64,000 nt of DNA from Plantactinospora endophytica (GTDB taxonomy: Bacteria > Actinomycetota > Actinomycetes > Mycobacteriales > Micromonosporaceae): NCBI RefSeq assembly GCF_016862915.1, contig NZ_BONW01000030.1, forward strand, positions 1 through 64,000, read 5' to 3'. This document shows positions 43,896 to 51,414 of the stretch, one piece after another; position 1 is the first letter of the stretch, and each line of letters opens with the position of its first letter. The position numbers and the translations under genes were made by a program. A model generated the notes under the pieces. It saw nothing but the letters and a program-made list of their open reading frames with translations, did no database searches and had not been told where the DNA came from.

Positions 43896-43930
43896 CCGGT
43901 TCGATCCGGTGCGATCCTGGATCGAACCGG
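43896..43930. promoter_or_regulatory. Perfect 12-base inverted repeat between ligase and Ku genes
   Basis: CCGGTTCGATCC (43896-43907) and GGATCGAACCGG (43919-43930) are exact complements with 11 bases between. CGATCC also occurs at 43912-43917, giving a second symmetric site CGATCC-T-GGATCG (43912-43924) and a 10-base direct spacing. Its position in the divergent NHEJ promoter suggests a regulator site; a hairpin in the ligase leader is the alternative. Confidence 0.6.
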
Positions 43931-44026
43931 TCGGGCACACCGGCGAACGGCCGGGTACCGGCTGCTCAGGGGCACAATTTCACTCGACGGGGTGAACAGC
44001 CGCCCGGATGGGGGAAGGTACGGATC

Positions 44027-45055
44027 ATGCGGGCTATCTGGCGGGGGGCCGTCTCGTTCGGGCTGGTCTCCATCGGCGTACGGGTCTACTCGGCGACCGA
44101 GGAGAAGGACATCCGGTTCCACCAGGTGCACCGCACGGACGGTGGCCGGATCCGCTACAAGCGGGTCTGCTCGATCGACGGCGAGGAGGTCAGCTACGAC
44201 GACATCGCCAAGGGGTACGACATCGGCGGCGGCGAGATGGTCATCCTCACCGACGAGGACTTCGCCGAGCTGCCGCTGAGCACCTCGCACGCGATCGACG
44301 TGCTGGAGTTCGTCCCGGCCGAGCAGGTCGACCCGATCCTCTACAACAAGGCGTACTTCCTGGAGCCGGAGAACGCGGCGATGAAGCCGTACGTGCTGCT
44401 CCGGGACGCGCTTACCGACTCGGAGCGGGTGGCGATCGTCAAGGTGGCGCTGCGGCAGCGGGAACAGCTCGCCACGTTGCGGGTCCGGGAGGGCGTACTG
44501 CTGCTCAACACCATGCTCTGGCCGGACGAGATCCGCCGACCCGACTTCGGCTTCCTGGACGAGGACATCCGGGTACGCCCTCCTGAGCTGGCAATGGCGA
44601 GTTCGCTGATCGACTCGATGGCCGGCGAGTTCGAGCCGGACGTCTTCACCGACGACTACCGGACCGCCCTCCAGGAGGTGATCGACGCCAAGGTCGAGGG
44701 CCGGGAGGTGGTGCAGCCGGAGGAGGTCGAGGAGGCTCCGGCGGCGGCGGTCGACCTGATGGCGGCGCTGCGCGCGTCGGTGGACCGGGCCCGGGCGGCC
44801 CGGGGCGAGGAGCCGGCCGGGGCCGGCGCCGGCCAGCCCACCCCGATCTCGGCGGCGAAGTCCGCCAAGGCCGCCGCGGCGAAGAAGGCCACCCCGGCCG
44901 CGAAGAAGGCGGCGGGAGCGAAGAAGGCCACCGGGGCGAAGAAGGCGGCCGGGGCGAAGAAGACCGCCGCCAAGTCGGGGACGGCCAAGCAGGCCGGCGG
45001 CAAGGCCGCGACCAAGAAGGCCGCCCCGAAGAAGGCGCCGCGCAAGACCGCCTGA
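44027..45055 (+). CDS. ku: Ku protein for non-homologous end joining
   Basis: A 342-residue bacterial Ku that forms a ring dimer on DNA ends and recruits ligase. The core at residues 1-255 is typical (MRAIWRGAVSFGLVSIGVRV; FHQVHRTDGGRIRYKRVCSI; VALRQREQLATLRVREGVLL). The C-terminal 65 residues are a Lys/Ala-rich tail of KKA repeats (AAKKAAGAKKATGAKKAAGA), the extended basic kind that binds DNA in some actinobacteria. It is divergent from the NHEJ ligase and polymerase genes, giving a full three-gene NHEJ set. Confidence 0.96.
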   Translation: MRAIWRGAVSFGLVSIGVRVYSATEEKDIRFHQVHRTDGGRIRYKRVCSIDGEEVSYDDIAKGYDIGGGEMVILTDEDFAELPLSTSHAIDVLEFVPAEQVDPILYNKAYFLEPENAAMKPYVLLRDALTDSERVAIVKVALRQREQLATLRVREGVLLLNTMLWPDEIRRPDFGFLDEDIRVRPPELAMASSLIDSMAGEFEPDVFTDDYRTALQEVIDAKVEGREVVQPEEVEEAPAAAVDLMAALRASVDRARAARGEEPAGAGAGQPTPISAAKSAKAAAAKKATPAAKKAAGAKKATGAKKAAGAKKTAAKSGTAKQAGGKAATKKAAPKKAPRKTA

Positions 45056-45127
45056 GCCCGCCGGGCACGTCCGGGGCGCCACACCCGGTTCCGGCAACCC
45101 GACGGCGACGCGGAACACCGGTCCGGC

Positions 45128-46054
45128 TCAGTAGGCCGGCGGCACCCCGAACGGGTACGCCACCGGCGGTGCCGCGCCGTTGTGCTCTGCGCAGTACGCA
45201 GCCCGGGGGCCGGGGCCGGTGAACGGCGGGACGTAGCCGGTCAGCGTGGCGAGTCCGGTGGCGATCGCCAGCGCGCTGGACTCGATGTCGAACTCGACGA
45301 ACGCCCGCGCGAAGGGCGTACGGGCGTTTGCCAGCCGTACGGCGTTCCGCCACGCCTGCTCCCGCCAACCGACGATCACGCCGAGCACCGTGCTGGTGGG
45401 TATCCCGGTGTCGAAGCCGTCCTGGTCCAGCCGGGCCAGCAGTTCGGCCAGCAACGGGTCCATCACGGCGGCCAGGATCTCGTTGACCTTGTCGTGGTCG
45501 GGCTTGCGGCTGCTGCCGTCCGGTGCGGTCAGTCCGACGCGTTCGAGCACGTACGGCAGGTCCCGGTTGATGTGCGCGTTCATCCCGAGCATCAGGTCAC
45601 CGGCGCCGCTGAGCCGGCGGGACCGGGCCGCGTCCAGGGCGGCCAGCCAGGCGGCGGGTACCGCCGAGCGGCGGCCGGCGGCCCAGTCGTCGTACGCCCG
45701 GTGGTAGTACTCGGCGAAGAGCGCGCCCTCCCGGTTGACCCAGGCGTTGTCGGCGAAGTATCCGTCCTGGTCCCGCCCCCACTTGAAGCCCTGGGTCGTA
45801 CGCAGGTAGGCGAGGGCGAAGGTGGCGTGGTGGTCGCAGGACCGGCCGAGGGTGGCGAACTGTTCCCGGAGCCGGGCGATGGTGTCGTCCACACATCCCG
45901 CCCCGCCGTCCGGGCAGGTGTCGGGGATGGCGGCCCGGGCCGTCGGTCCGGCCGGCCGGGGTGGGGCGGCGGCGGCCGGTGGGGCTGGCGGCAGCACTCC
46001 GGTCACGCCCAGCGTGGCCACCAGCAGAGCCCGCGCCGCCGCTCGCCATCCCAT
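45128..46054 (-). CDS. DUF5995 family secreted protein
   Basis: A 308-residue exported protein. Residues 1-33 are a Sec signal peptide (RAAARALLVATLGVTGVLPP then AxA). The mature part is helical and His-rich. SCDHHATFALAYLRTTQGFK, NREGALFAEYYHRAYDDW and LMLGMNAHINRDLPYVL match the DUF5995 family, suggesting a metal site. The start follows AGGGGG. Function not established. Confidence 0.82.
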   Translation of the reverse strand: MGWRAAARALLVATLGVTGVLPPAPPAAAAPPRPAGPTARAAIPDTCPDGGAGCVDDTIARLREQFATLGRSCDHHATFALAYLRTTQGFKWGRDQDGYFADNAWVNREGALFAEYYHRAYDDWAAGRRSAVPAAWLAALDAARSRRLSGAGDLMLGMNAHINRDLPYVLERVGLTAPDGSSRKPDHDKVNEILAAVMDPLLAELLARLDQDGFDTGIPTSTVLGVIVGWREQAWRNAVRLANARTPFARAFVEFDIESSALAIATGLATLTGYVPPFTGPGPRAAYCAEHNGAAPPVAYPFGVPPAY

Positions 46055-46434
46055 GTCCCGCCCCCTGAAGATGATGATGATCGACGTCAATGTCAGACAT
46101 CATTGCGAATCTGAGTAGTCAGTCAGGATCATTGGTCCGATACCCGACTCGACCAGCGAAAAGAGCCAGATTAACCGCTATCCTGGCGGCCAATCCGGCT
46201 GTTGCCGTCGCCGACAGTGTTGGCGCGGCGCCGGATTCCCCGGCCGGCCCGCCGGGTCAGGGCGGAGCGGGCCGGCCGGGGCAATCGGTCACGGGCCGAC
46301 CCGGGCAATCAGTCGCGGACAGGCTCGGGCAGTCGGTCACGGGCCGGCTCGGGCAGTCGGTCCGGCCGGCCGGGGCAGTCGGTCAACGGGTTGCCGAGCA
46401 CGCCCGAGGCGGCCGGCTGAGGCAGGATGGAACC
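46055..46434. other. Gene-free stretch with a 24-base tandem repeat upstream of the HAD fusion gene
   Basis: 380 bases between two divergent genes. The left part (46055-46200) is less GC-rich, contains a short GATGAT run, and should hold the DUF5995 promoter. The right part holds five copies of a 24-base repeat (46279-46384). A frame open through the repeats joins the HAD frame but lacks a ribosome site; the GTG at 46435 after AGGA is the better start. Confidence 0.6.
46279..46384. repeat. Five tandem copies of a 24-base repeat
   Basis: The core GGGCARTCRGTC starts at 46279, 46303, 46327, 46351 and 46373, a period of 24, 24, 24 and 22 bases. The array ends 51 bases before the HAD start. If translated it would encode R-(P/L)-G-Q-S-V units, but I judge it to be noncoding. 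Confidence 0.9.
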
Positions 46435-47439
46435 GTGGTAGACGCGGTGATCTTCGACCTGGACGGCGTACTGGTGGACTCGGAACCGGTCTGGGAGCGG
46501 GTCCGACGGCGCTACGTCGACGTATCCGGCGGCCGGTGGCAGCCCGACACCCAGCGCCGGCTGATGGGGATGAACACCGAGGAGTGGACCCGCTACCTCG
46601 GCGAACTCGGCGTACCGGGCGGCGCCGAGAAGATCGCGACGGACGTGATCGACGCGATGGCCGAGGAGTACCGGACCCACCTGCCGGTCATCGACGGCGC
46701 GCCGGAGGTGGTCCGCCGGCTCGGCCGGCACTGGCCGCTCGGGCTGGCCAGCTCGTCCCCGCGCCGGCTGATCGACGTGGCACTGGCCGCGATGGAGCTG
46801 ACCGACGAGTTCCGGGTGACGCTCTCCACCGAGGAGGTGGCCCGGGGCAAACCGGCCCCGGACGCCTATCTCGAAGTCGCCCGGCGGCTGGGCGTACCGG
46901 CCGACCGCTGCGTCGCGGTCGAGGACTCCAGCAACGGGGTACGCTCGGCCGCCGCCGCCGGCATGCGGGTGGCGGCGGTGCCGCACGGGTCGTACCCGCT
47001 CGACCCGGATGCCGAACAGCTCGCCGCGCTGGTCCTGTCGCACGTCACCGAGCTGACCGAGGAGACGGTGCCGCCGGCCCGGTCGCCACGGATCCAGCAG
47101 GTCGACTGGGGCCGGATGACCGTCGACGGGCTCGGCGAAGGCAAGGACTTCAAGCTGTACCCGGGCGGCGGCCGACCGTGGGACTGGTCCGAGACCGGCA
47201 CCCGGCACGAGCCCGGGATCCAGCCGGCGGACGTCGAGGAACTGCTCGACCACGGGGCGACCCAGGTGGTGCTCTCCGAGGGCTTCGACGGCCGGCTCCG
47301 GGTCGACCCGGCCACCCTGCTCTTCCTCCAGGAGCGGGCGGTCGACGTGCACGTGGCCCGGACCGGCGAGGCCGTCGAGCTCTACAACACCCTCGCCGCC
47401 CGGGAACCGGTGGGCGGCCTCTTCCACTCCACCTGCTGA
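46435..47439 (+). CDS. HAD hydrolase (beta-phosphoglucomutase-like) fused to an Mth938-like domain
   Basis: A 334-residue two-domain protein. Residues 1-205 form a HAD-IA phosphatase: FDLDGVLVDSEPVWERV, GLASSSPRRLIDVALAAMEL, GKPAPDAYLEVARRLG, AVEDSSNGVRSAAAAGM. Residues about 222-334 form an Mth938/AAMDC-type domain, with WGRMTVDGLGEGKDFKLYPG, HGATQVVLSEGFDGRLRVDP and a conserved-looking end LFHSTC. The two are in one frame with no ribosome site between. The Mth938 domain's role is unknown. The gene end is repeated downstream. Confidence 0.88.
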   Translation: MVDAVIFDLDGVLVDSEPVWERVRRRYVDVSGGRWQPDTQRRLMGMNTEEWTRYLGELGVPGGAEKIATDVIDAMAEEYRTHLPVIDGAPEVVRRLGRHWPLGLASSSPRRLIDVALAAMELTDEFRVTLSTEEVARGKPAPDAYLEVARRLGVPADRCVAVEDSSNGVRSAAAAGMRVAAVPHGSYPLDPDAEQLAALVLSHVTELTEETVPPARSPRIQQVDWGRMTVDGLGEGKDFKLYPGGGRPWDWSETGTRHEPGIQPADVEELLDHGATQVVLSEGFDGRLRVDPATLLFLQERAVDVHVARTGEAVELYNTLAAREPVGGLFHSTC

Positions 47440-47567
47440 CCGCCGCCCGAAAGCTCCACCTGCTGACCACCGCTGACCGCCGCCCGAAAGCTCCACCTGC
47501 TGACCGCTGCCCGAAAGCTCCACCTGCTGACTACCGCTGCTCGCTGCCCGAAGGCTCCACCTGTTGG
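47427..47567 (+). repeat. Gene-end duplication array after the HAD-Mth938 gene
   Basis: CTCCACCTGCTGAC, which contains the last codons and stop of the gene, occurs at 47427, 47454, 47491 and 47518, with a variant at 47554. Spacings alternate between 27 and 36-37 bases, with CCGAAAGCTCCACC between. All copies after the first are noncoding. Confidence 0.9.
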
Positions 47568-47595
47568 CCGCCGACCCGACGGCCCGGTCATGGGC

Positions 47596-48567
47596 TCAAC
47601 CGGGCAGCAGCAGGGACTTTCCGCTGGTCCGTCGGCCCTCCAGGTCGGCGTGCGCCCGGGACGCGTCGGCGAGCGGGTACGTCGCACCGATCCGGATCGA
47701 CAGCCGGCCGGCGGCGATCCAGCCGAACACGTCGGCGGCCCGGGCCAGCAACTCGGCGCGACTTCCGATGTGCTGCGGCAGGGTGGGCCGGGTCAGGTAG
47801 AGCGAGCCTCCGGCGGCCAGCCGCTCGGTCTCCAGTGGCGGCACCGGCCCACTGCTCGCCCCGTACGCCACCAGCAGGCCCCGAGGGCGCAGGGCCGCCA
47901 GGCTGTCGTCGAAGGTGGCCCGGCCGACACCGTCGTACACCACCGCCGCACCGGCACCGTCGGTCACCTTACGAACCGTGTCGAGGAAGGTGTCGTACCT
48001 GGCGACGTGGTCGGCGCCGGCCTGGCGGGCCAGCTCGGCCTTCCTGTCGCTCGAGGTGGTGCCGAGCACGACACCGCCGCGCAGCTTGACGAGTTGGGTG
48101 AGCAGCCCGCCGACCCCTCCGGCCGCCGCGTGCACCACCACCGGCTCGCCGGACGCCACCGGATGGGTGGTGTGCGACAGGTAGTGCGCGGTCAGGCCCT
48201 GCATCATCGCCGCCGCCGCGACCCGGAAGTCGACCTCCTCCGGTACCGGCACGGCCCGCTCGGCCGGGATCGCGGCCTGCTCGGCGTAACCACCGGGCAC
48301 GCTCACCCAGGCCACCCGGTCGCCCATGGCGAAGCCGTCGACGCCCGGCCCGATCCCCGCGACCGTGCCGGCGCCCTCCTGCCCCGGCACCGCCGGCAGG
48401 TTCCCCGCGTACGACGGGACGCCCTGCCGCTGGTAGACGTCGGCGAAGTTGACCCCGACGGCGGCGACGTCGACGAGGATCTGGCCGGCGCCGAGTTGCG
48501 GCGTCGGCACGTCCACGCTCTCCAGGACCTCCGGCCCGCCGTGTCGGCGCATCAGTACCGCCCGCAT
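47596..48567 (-). CDS. Quinone oxidoreductase family protein (MDR superfamily)
   Basis: A 323-residue zinc-independent medium-chain reductase. The N-terminal catalytic domain starts MRAVLMRRHGGPEVLE and contains VGVNFADVYQRQGVPSY. The NADPH-binding motif is VHAAAGGVGGLLTQLVK, followed by TTSSDRKAELARQAGADHV. Zinc ligands are absent, as usual for this group. It reduces quinones or enals with NADPH. The start has GGGGGA upstream. Its 3' side borders the HAD gene-end repeat array. Confidence 0.92.
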   Translation of the reverse strand: MRAVLMRRHGGPEVLESVDVPTPQLGAGQILVDVAAVGVNFADVYQRQGVPSYAGNLPAVPGQEGAGTVAGIGPGVDGFAMGDRVAWVSVPGGYAEQAAIPAERAVPVPEEVDFRVAAAAMMQGLTAHYLSHTTHPVASGEPVVVHAAAGGVGGLLTQLVKLRGGVVLGTTSSDRKAELARQAGADHVARYDTFLDTVRKVTDGAGAAVVYDGVGRATFDDSLAALRPRGLLVAYGASSGPVPPLETERLAAGGSLYLTRPTLPQHIGSRAELLARAADVFGWIAAGRLSIRIGATYPLADASRAHADLEGRRTSGKSLLLPG

Positions 48568-48696
48568 GCGGTCATCGTCCCCCGTGGCCGGCCACACCGC
48601 CCCGGGATCGTCGGGATCGGCGAGCCGCTCTGGCGTGTCGTCGCCCGGCGCGTCCGGTCGCGCGTACCGGTGGAACCGCCCCGGTCGGCCGGGGTG

Positions 48697-48784
48697 CCGA
48701 GCCGATGCGGCTAACGGCCCGAGCCGATGCGGTTAACGGCCCGAGCCGATGCGGTTAACGGCCCGAGCCGATGCGGCTACCGGT
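48697..48784. repeat. Four 22-base tandem copies at the end of the HxlR gene
   Basis: Units start at 48697, 48719, 48741 and 48763, each beginning CCGAGCCGATGCGG. The last unit contains the HxlR stop codon (minus strand, 48777-48779); the other three lie beyond it and carry TTA or CTA at the same place. Units differ by only one or two bases, except the genic one. Confidence 0.93.
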
Positions 48785-49178
48785 GCGTTCCGGCGTCGTG
48801 CCGGGCGCGGGCCCGGTCGATCGCGGGCTGGTTGGCCACCGCCCACTCGCCGAGCGCCACCACCAGCGGCAGCAGCGAGCGTCCCAGCCCGGTGAGGGCG
48901 TACTCGACCCGGCCGGCGACCACCACCGGGCCGGTACGGCTGACCAGCCCGTCCCGGACCAGCCCGTGCAGCGTACGGGTCAGCATCCGGCGGCTCAGCC
49001 CGACGACGGCCCGGTCGAGTTCGTTGAAGCCGTAGCTCCGCCGGCTGAGCAGCGACAGCACCAGCAGACTCCACCTGTCGCCGACCCGGTGCAGCACGTC
49101 CTGCGCCGAGCAGGCCGCCCGGTCCTCCTCGGTGACCGGCACCTGGATCAGTTCGGTCGACAGCTCGCCAGGGGACAT
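48777..49178 (-). CDS. HxlR family transcriptional regulator
   Basis: A 133-residue winged-helix regulator. The conserved N-terminal Cys lies in RAACSAQDVLHRVGDRWSLL, and the recognition region in YGFNELDRAVVGLSRRMLTR with the wing LVSRTGPVVVAGRVEYALTG. Such proteins sense aldehydes, quinones or oxidants through the Cys. It is divergent from an SDR gene with 81 bases between, the usual arrangement for an HxlR regulator and its target. The gene end is duplicated four times. Confidence 0.92.
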   Translation of the reverse strand: MSPGELSTELIQVPVTEEDRAACSAQDVLHRVGDRWSLLVLSLLSRRSYGFNELDRAVVGLSRRMLTRTLHGLVRDGLVSRTGPVVVAGRVEYALTGLGRSLLPLVVALGEWAVANQPAIDRARARHDAGTHR

Positions 49179-49259
49179 CGATGTGCCTTCTTTCGCCCGT
49201 CCGGCAGCAACCCGAGGATCAGGTTAGCCGGGACGGGGACGGGGACGGGAGCGCGACGG

Positions 49260-50096
49260 ATGCGGACAGTGGTGATCACCGGGGGTACCCGGGGCATCGG
49301 GGGCGGGCTGGCGCGACAGCTTCTGGACCGTGGTGACCGGGTGGTGGCGATCGGCAGCGGCGCCGCCGGTGGTGCGTCGCTGCGGGCCGAGGCGGCCCGA
49401 CGGGGTACCGCCGACCGGCTCGCCTTCCACCGGGTGGACCTCGGCTCGGTGGCCCGGACGGTGGCGCTCGCCGAGGAGCTGCGCGCCCGGTACGAGGTCG
49501 TCGACGCGCTCGTCCTCTGCGCCGGCCGGTACCGGACCGGGCGGGCCGAGACCGTCGAAGGCTTCGAACAGACCTTCGCGCTGTACGTGCTCAACCGGTT
49601 CCTGCTGCCGGAACTGCTCCGCGAGCCGCTGGCCCGGGCCGACCGGCCGGTGATCCTGAACCTCTGCGGCACCGGCGGTCGGGCGGGCCGGATCAACTGG
49701 GACGACCTGCAACTGCGGCACCGGTACGGCGGCTTCCGGGCCACCATGCAGGGGGCGCGGGCCAACGACCTGCTCGGGGTCTCCTTCGCGGCCCGGCACG
49801 CCGGCAGCGGAATCCGGTACGTGCTCTACAACCCGCTCTTCGTCGACACCGGGCTGTCCGAACCGTTCCGGCAGCCGACCAGGGCCCTGGTCCGGGTACT
49901 GGCCCGGCTGTTCGCGGCGCGGGTGGACCAGGCCGTCCCGCCGCTGCTCGACCTGCTGGCCGACCCGCCCGACCGACCGCTCTCGGCCTTCCGCCGGAGT
50001 ACGCCGGTCGACCTGGGCCGCCGGGAGTTCGACGCGGAGACCGCCGTACGCCTGCACCGCGTCCTCACCGGGCTGCTGCCGGGTCCGGCCGTCTGA
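49260..50096 (+). CDS. SDR family oxidoreductase (HxlR-linked)
   Basis: A 278-residue short-chain dehydrogenase-like protein. The cofactor motif TGGTRGIGGGLARQL is at the N-terminus, and LVLCAGRYRTGRAET replaces the NNAG region. The usual YxxxK pair is not evident: the segment where it should lie reads FRATMQGARANDLLGVSFAA, so the active site differs from classical SDRs, and the protein may be atypical or bind NADP without the usual chemistry. It starts 81 bases from the divergent HxlR gene; a short GGGGAC microsatellite precedes the start. Confidence 0.85.
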   Translation: MRTVVITGGTRGIGGGLARQLLDRGDRVVAIGSGAAGGASLRAEAARRGTADRLAFHRVDLGSVARTVALAEELRARYEVVDALVLCAGRYRTGRAETVEGFEQTFALYVLNRFLLPELLREPLARADRPVILNLCGTGGRAGRINWDDLQLRHRYGGFRATMQGARANDLLGVSFAARHAGSGIRYVLYNPLFVDTGLSEPFRQPTRALVRVLARLFAARVDQAVPPLLDLLADPPDRPLSAFRRSTPVDLGRREFDAETAVRLHRVLTGLLPGPAV

Positions 50097-50454
50097 CCGC
50101 CGGGGCGGCGCGTCGGCGTACCGGAGGCGGTGTCGGCTTTCCGTCAGGGGCGGTACCGGCGGCTGGGGCGGACGCCCTCCGACCTAGATCATCAGCGCGG
50201 CGGAACAGTGCCGGAGAACAGCGTTTGTGCGGCGTACGCCCGGGTCCGCCGGGACTGTTCCCCACCCCCGCAACGACCAGGGAAAACGCGAGGACTTTCC
50301 GCGTATCACTCCGTTGCGTATCGGGCCTGTTGCTCTAGGTGATTGTCTGCGTAACATGCCCGAGGAGCAGGCCCCACCGGAGCCCGTCCGGGAGCGCGGA
50401 CGGGCCACCCGACGTGCGACAACCCCCAAACGATCAGCGAGAACGGTCAACGGT
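50097..50454. other. Gene-free leader region upstream of the FkbM gene
   Basis: 358 bases, less GC-rich towards the right. It contains a 13-base inverted repeat with one mismatch (50202-50214 and 50249-50261), and in its loop the palindrome GGCGTACGCC at 50231-50240. The FkbM promoter or a leader hairpin probably lies here. A frame extends upstream from the FkbM gene to 50227, including ATG 50356, but has no ribosome site. Confidence 0.55.
50202..50261. promoter_or_regulatory. Long imperfect hairpin in the FkbM leader
   Basis: GGAACAGTGCCGG (50202-50214) and CCGGGACTGTTCC (50249-50261) pair at 12 of 13 positions across a 34-base loop that contains its own perfect 10-base palindrome. It could be an operator pair, an attenuator, or a terminator of the upstream SDR transcript. 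Confidence 0.4.
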
Positions 50455-51282
50455 ATGCCAACTTTTCGATCGACGCTGCGCCGCGCCTACCACCAGTCCG
50501 GTGCACACCACGTCCGTCGGGCCGCCCACCGGATCGCCCTCCGTACCCGGGCAGGAGCGTTCCGGAACGAGATAGGTGTGGTGCTGCACGCCGACCACAC
50601 CGACATCAGAGGCACCGAACTCGCCGTCTACAAGGGGAACCTGGACCGCAAGGCGGTCGCCGCCTGGCGGCGGCTGGTCTCCGAGGTCCGGCCCACCGTC
50701 GCGGTCGACGTCGGCGCCAACTACGGCGAGGTCGCCTTCTCCACCTGCTACTACGGCCTGCGGGAACTGCACCTCGTCGAGCCGAACCCGGCCGTGCTCC
50801 CCTGGCTGCGCAAGACGATCGCGGCGGCCACCGGCGACTACCCGGGTACCGTGCTGCACGCCGGCGCCGCCAGCGACCGGCCCGGCACCGCCCGGCTCAA
50901 CCTGCACGAGCACACCGGCGTCGCGTCGCTGCGGGTGCACAACGACCGGGGCGTCGAGGTGGAGTGCTTCCGGCTGGACGAGCGGATCCACCTCGGCGGC
51001 GACGACTCGCTGCTGTTCAAGATCGACGTGGAGGGCCACGAGCAGGCCGCGCTGGAAGGGATGGCCGGGCTGTTCCACCGCCGCCGGGTCGCCGGCATCT
51101 GCGAGGTGCTGCACGCCGACGACGACCTGCTGAAATACCTCTGCGCGCAGTTCACGGTCGCGCTCCAGCAGGCCGGCCGGGAACTGCCGGTGAACGAGGC
51201 GCAACTCCGGGACACCGTCGCGCGGGCCAGGGAGGACGGCTGGGGCGACCTCAGCAAGGACGTGGTGCTCCGGTCCCACTGA
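50455..51282 (+). CDS. FkbM family methyltransferase
   Basis: A 275-residue SAM-dependent methyltransferase. Motif I is VAVDVGANYGEVAFSTCYY, the acidic strand end HLVEPNPAVLPWL, and the FkbM hallmark LLFKIDVEGHEQAALEGMAG. The substrate is likely a hydroxyl of a sugar or glycan. The acyltransferase-NPCBM gene lies nearby on the other strand, fitting surface polysaccharide modification. The start is uncertain (ATG 50455 chosen; ATG 50356 would add 33 residues). Confidence 0.87.
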   Translation: MPTFRSTLRRAYHQSGAHHVRRAAHRIALRTRAGAFRNEIGVVLHADHTDIRGTELAVYKGNLDRKAVAAWRRLVSEVRPTVAVDVGANYGEVAFSTCYYGLRELHLVEPNPAVLPWLRKTIAAATGDYPGTVLHAGAASDRPGTARLNLHEHTGVASLRVHNDRGVEVECFRLDERIHLGGDDSLLFKIDVEGHEQAALEGMAGLFHRRRVAGICEVLHADDDLLKYLCAQFTVALQQAGRELPVNEAQLRDTVARAREDGWGDLSKDVVLRSH

Positions 51283-51343
51283 CCGGGCGCAGCGTGCGCG
51301 CCTGGGCGAAGCCGGCGATGGTCAGCGGTGCGGCGGCCCGGCT

Positions 51344-51414
51344 GCTCACGGGGCGCAGGCGAAGCCTGGTTACGGGCGCAGGCGAGGCGTGGTTACGAGG
51401 CGCAGACGAAGCGG
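51344..51414. repeat. Three imperfect 23-24 base copies at the acyltransferase gene end
   Basis: Units beginning near 51344, at 51368 and at 51391 share a GGTTACGRGGCGCAGRCGA core. The rightmost holds the acyltransferase stop codon (minus strand, 51393-51395). The other two lie downstream of the gene. Confidence 0.78.

Noticed and set aside
43896-43920. tRNA T-arm-like GGTTCGATCC between the ligase and Ku genes
   Set aside because: No D-arm, anticodon arm or acceptor stem can be built around it; it is one half of an inverted repeat.
46090-46434. A 115-residue N-terminal extension of the HAD fusion protein
   Set aside because: The DNA is a noncoding-looking repeat without a good ribosome site, while GTG 46435 follows AGGA and starts directly at the HAD motif.
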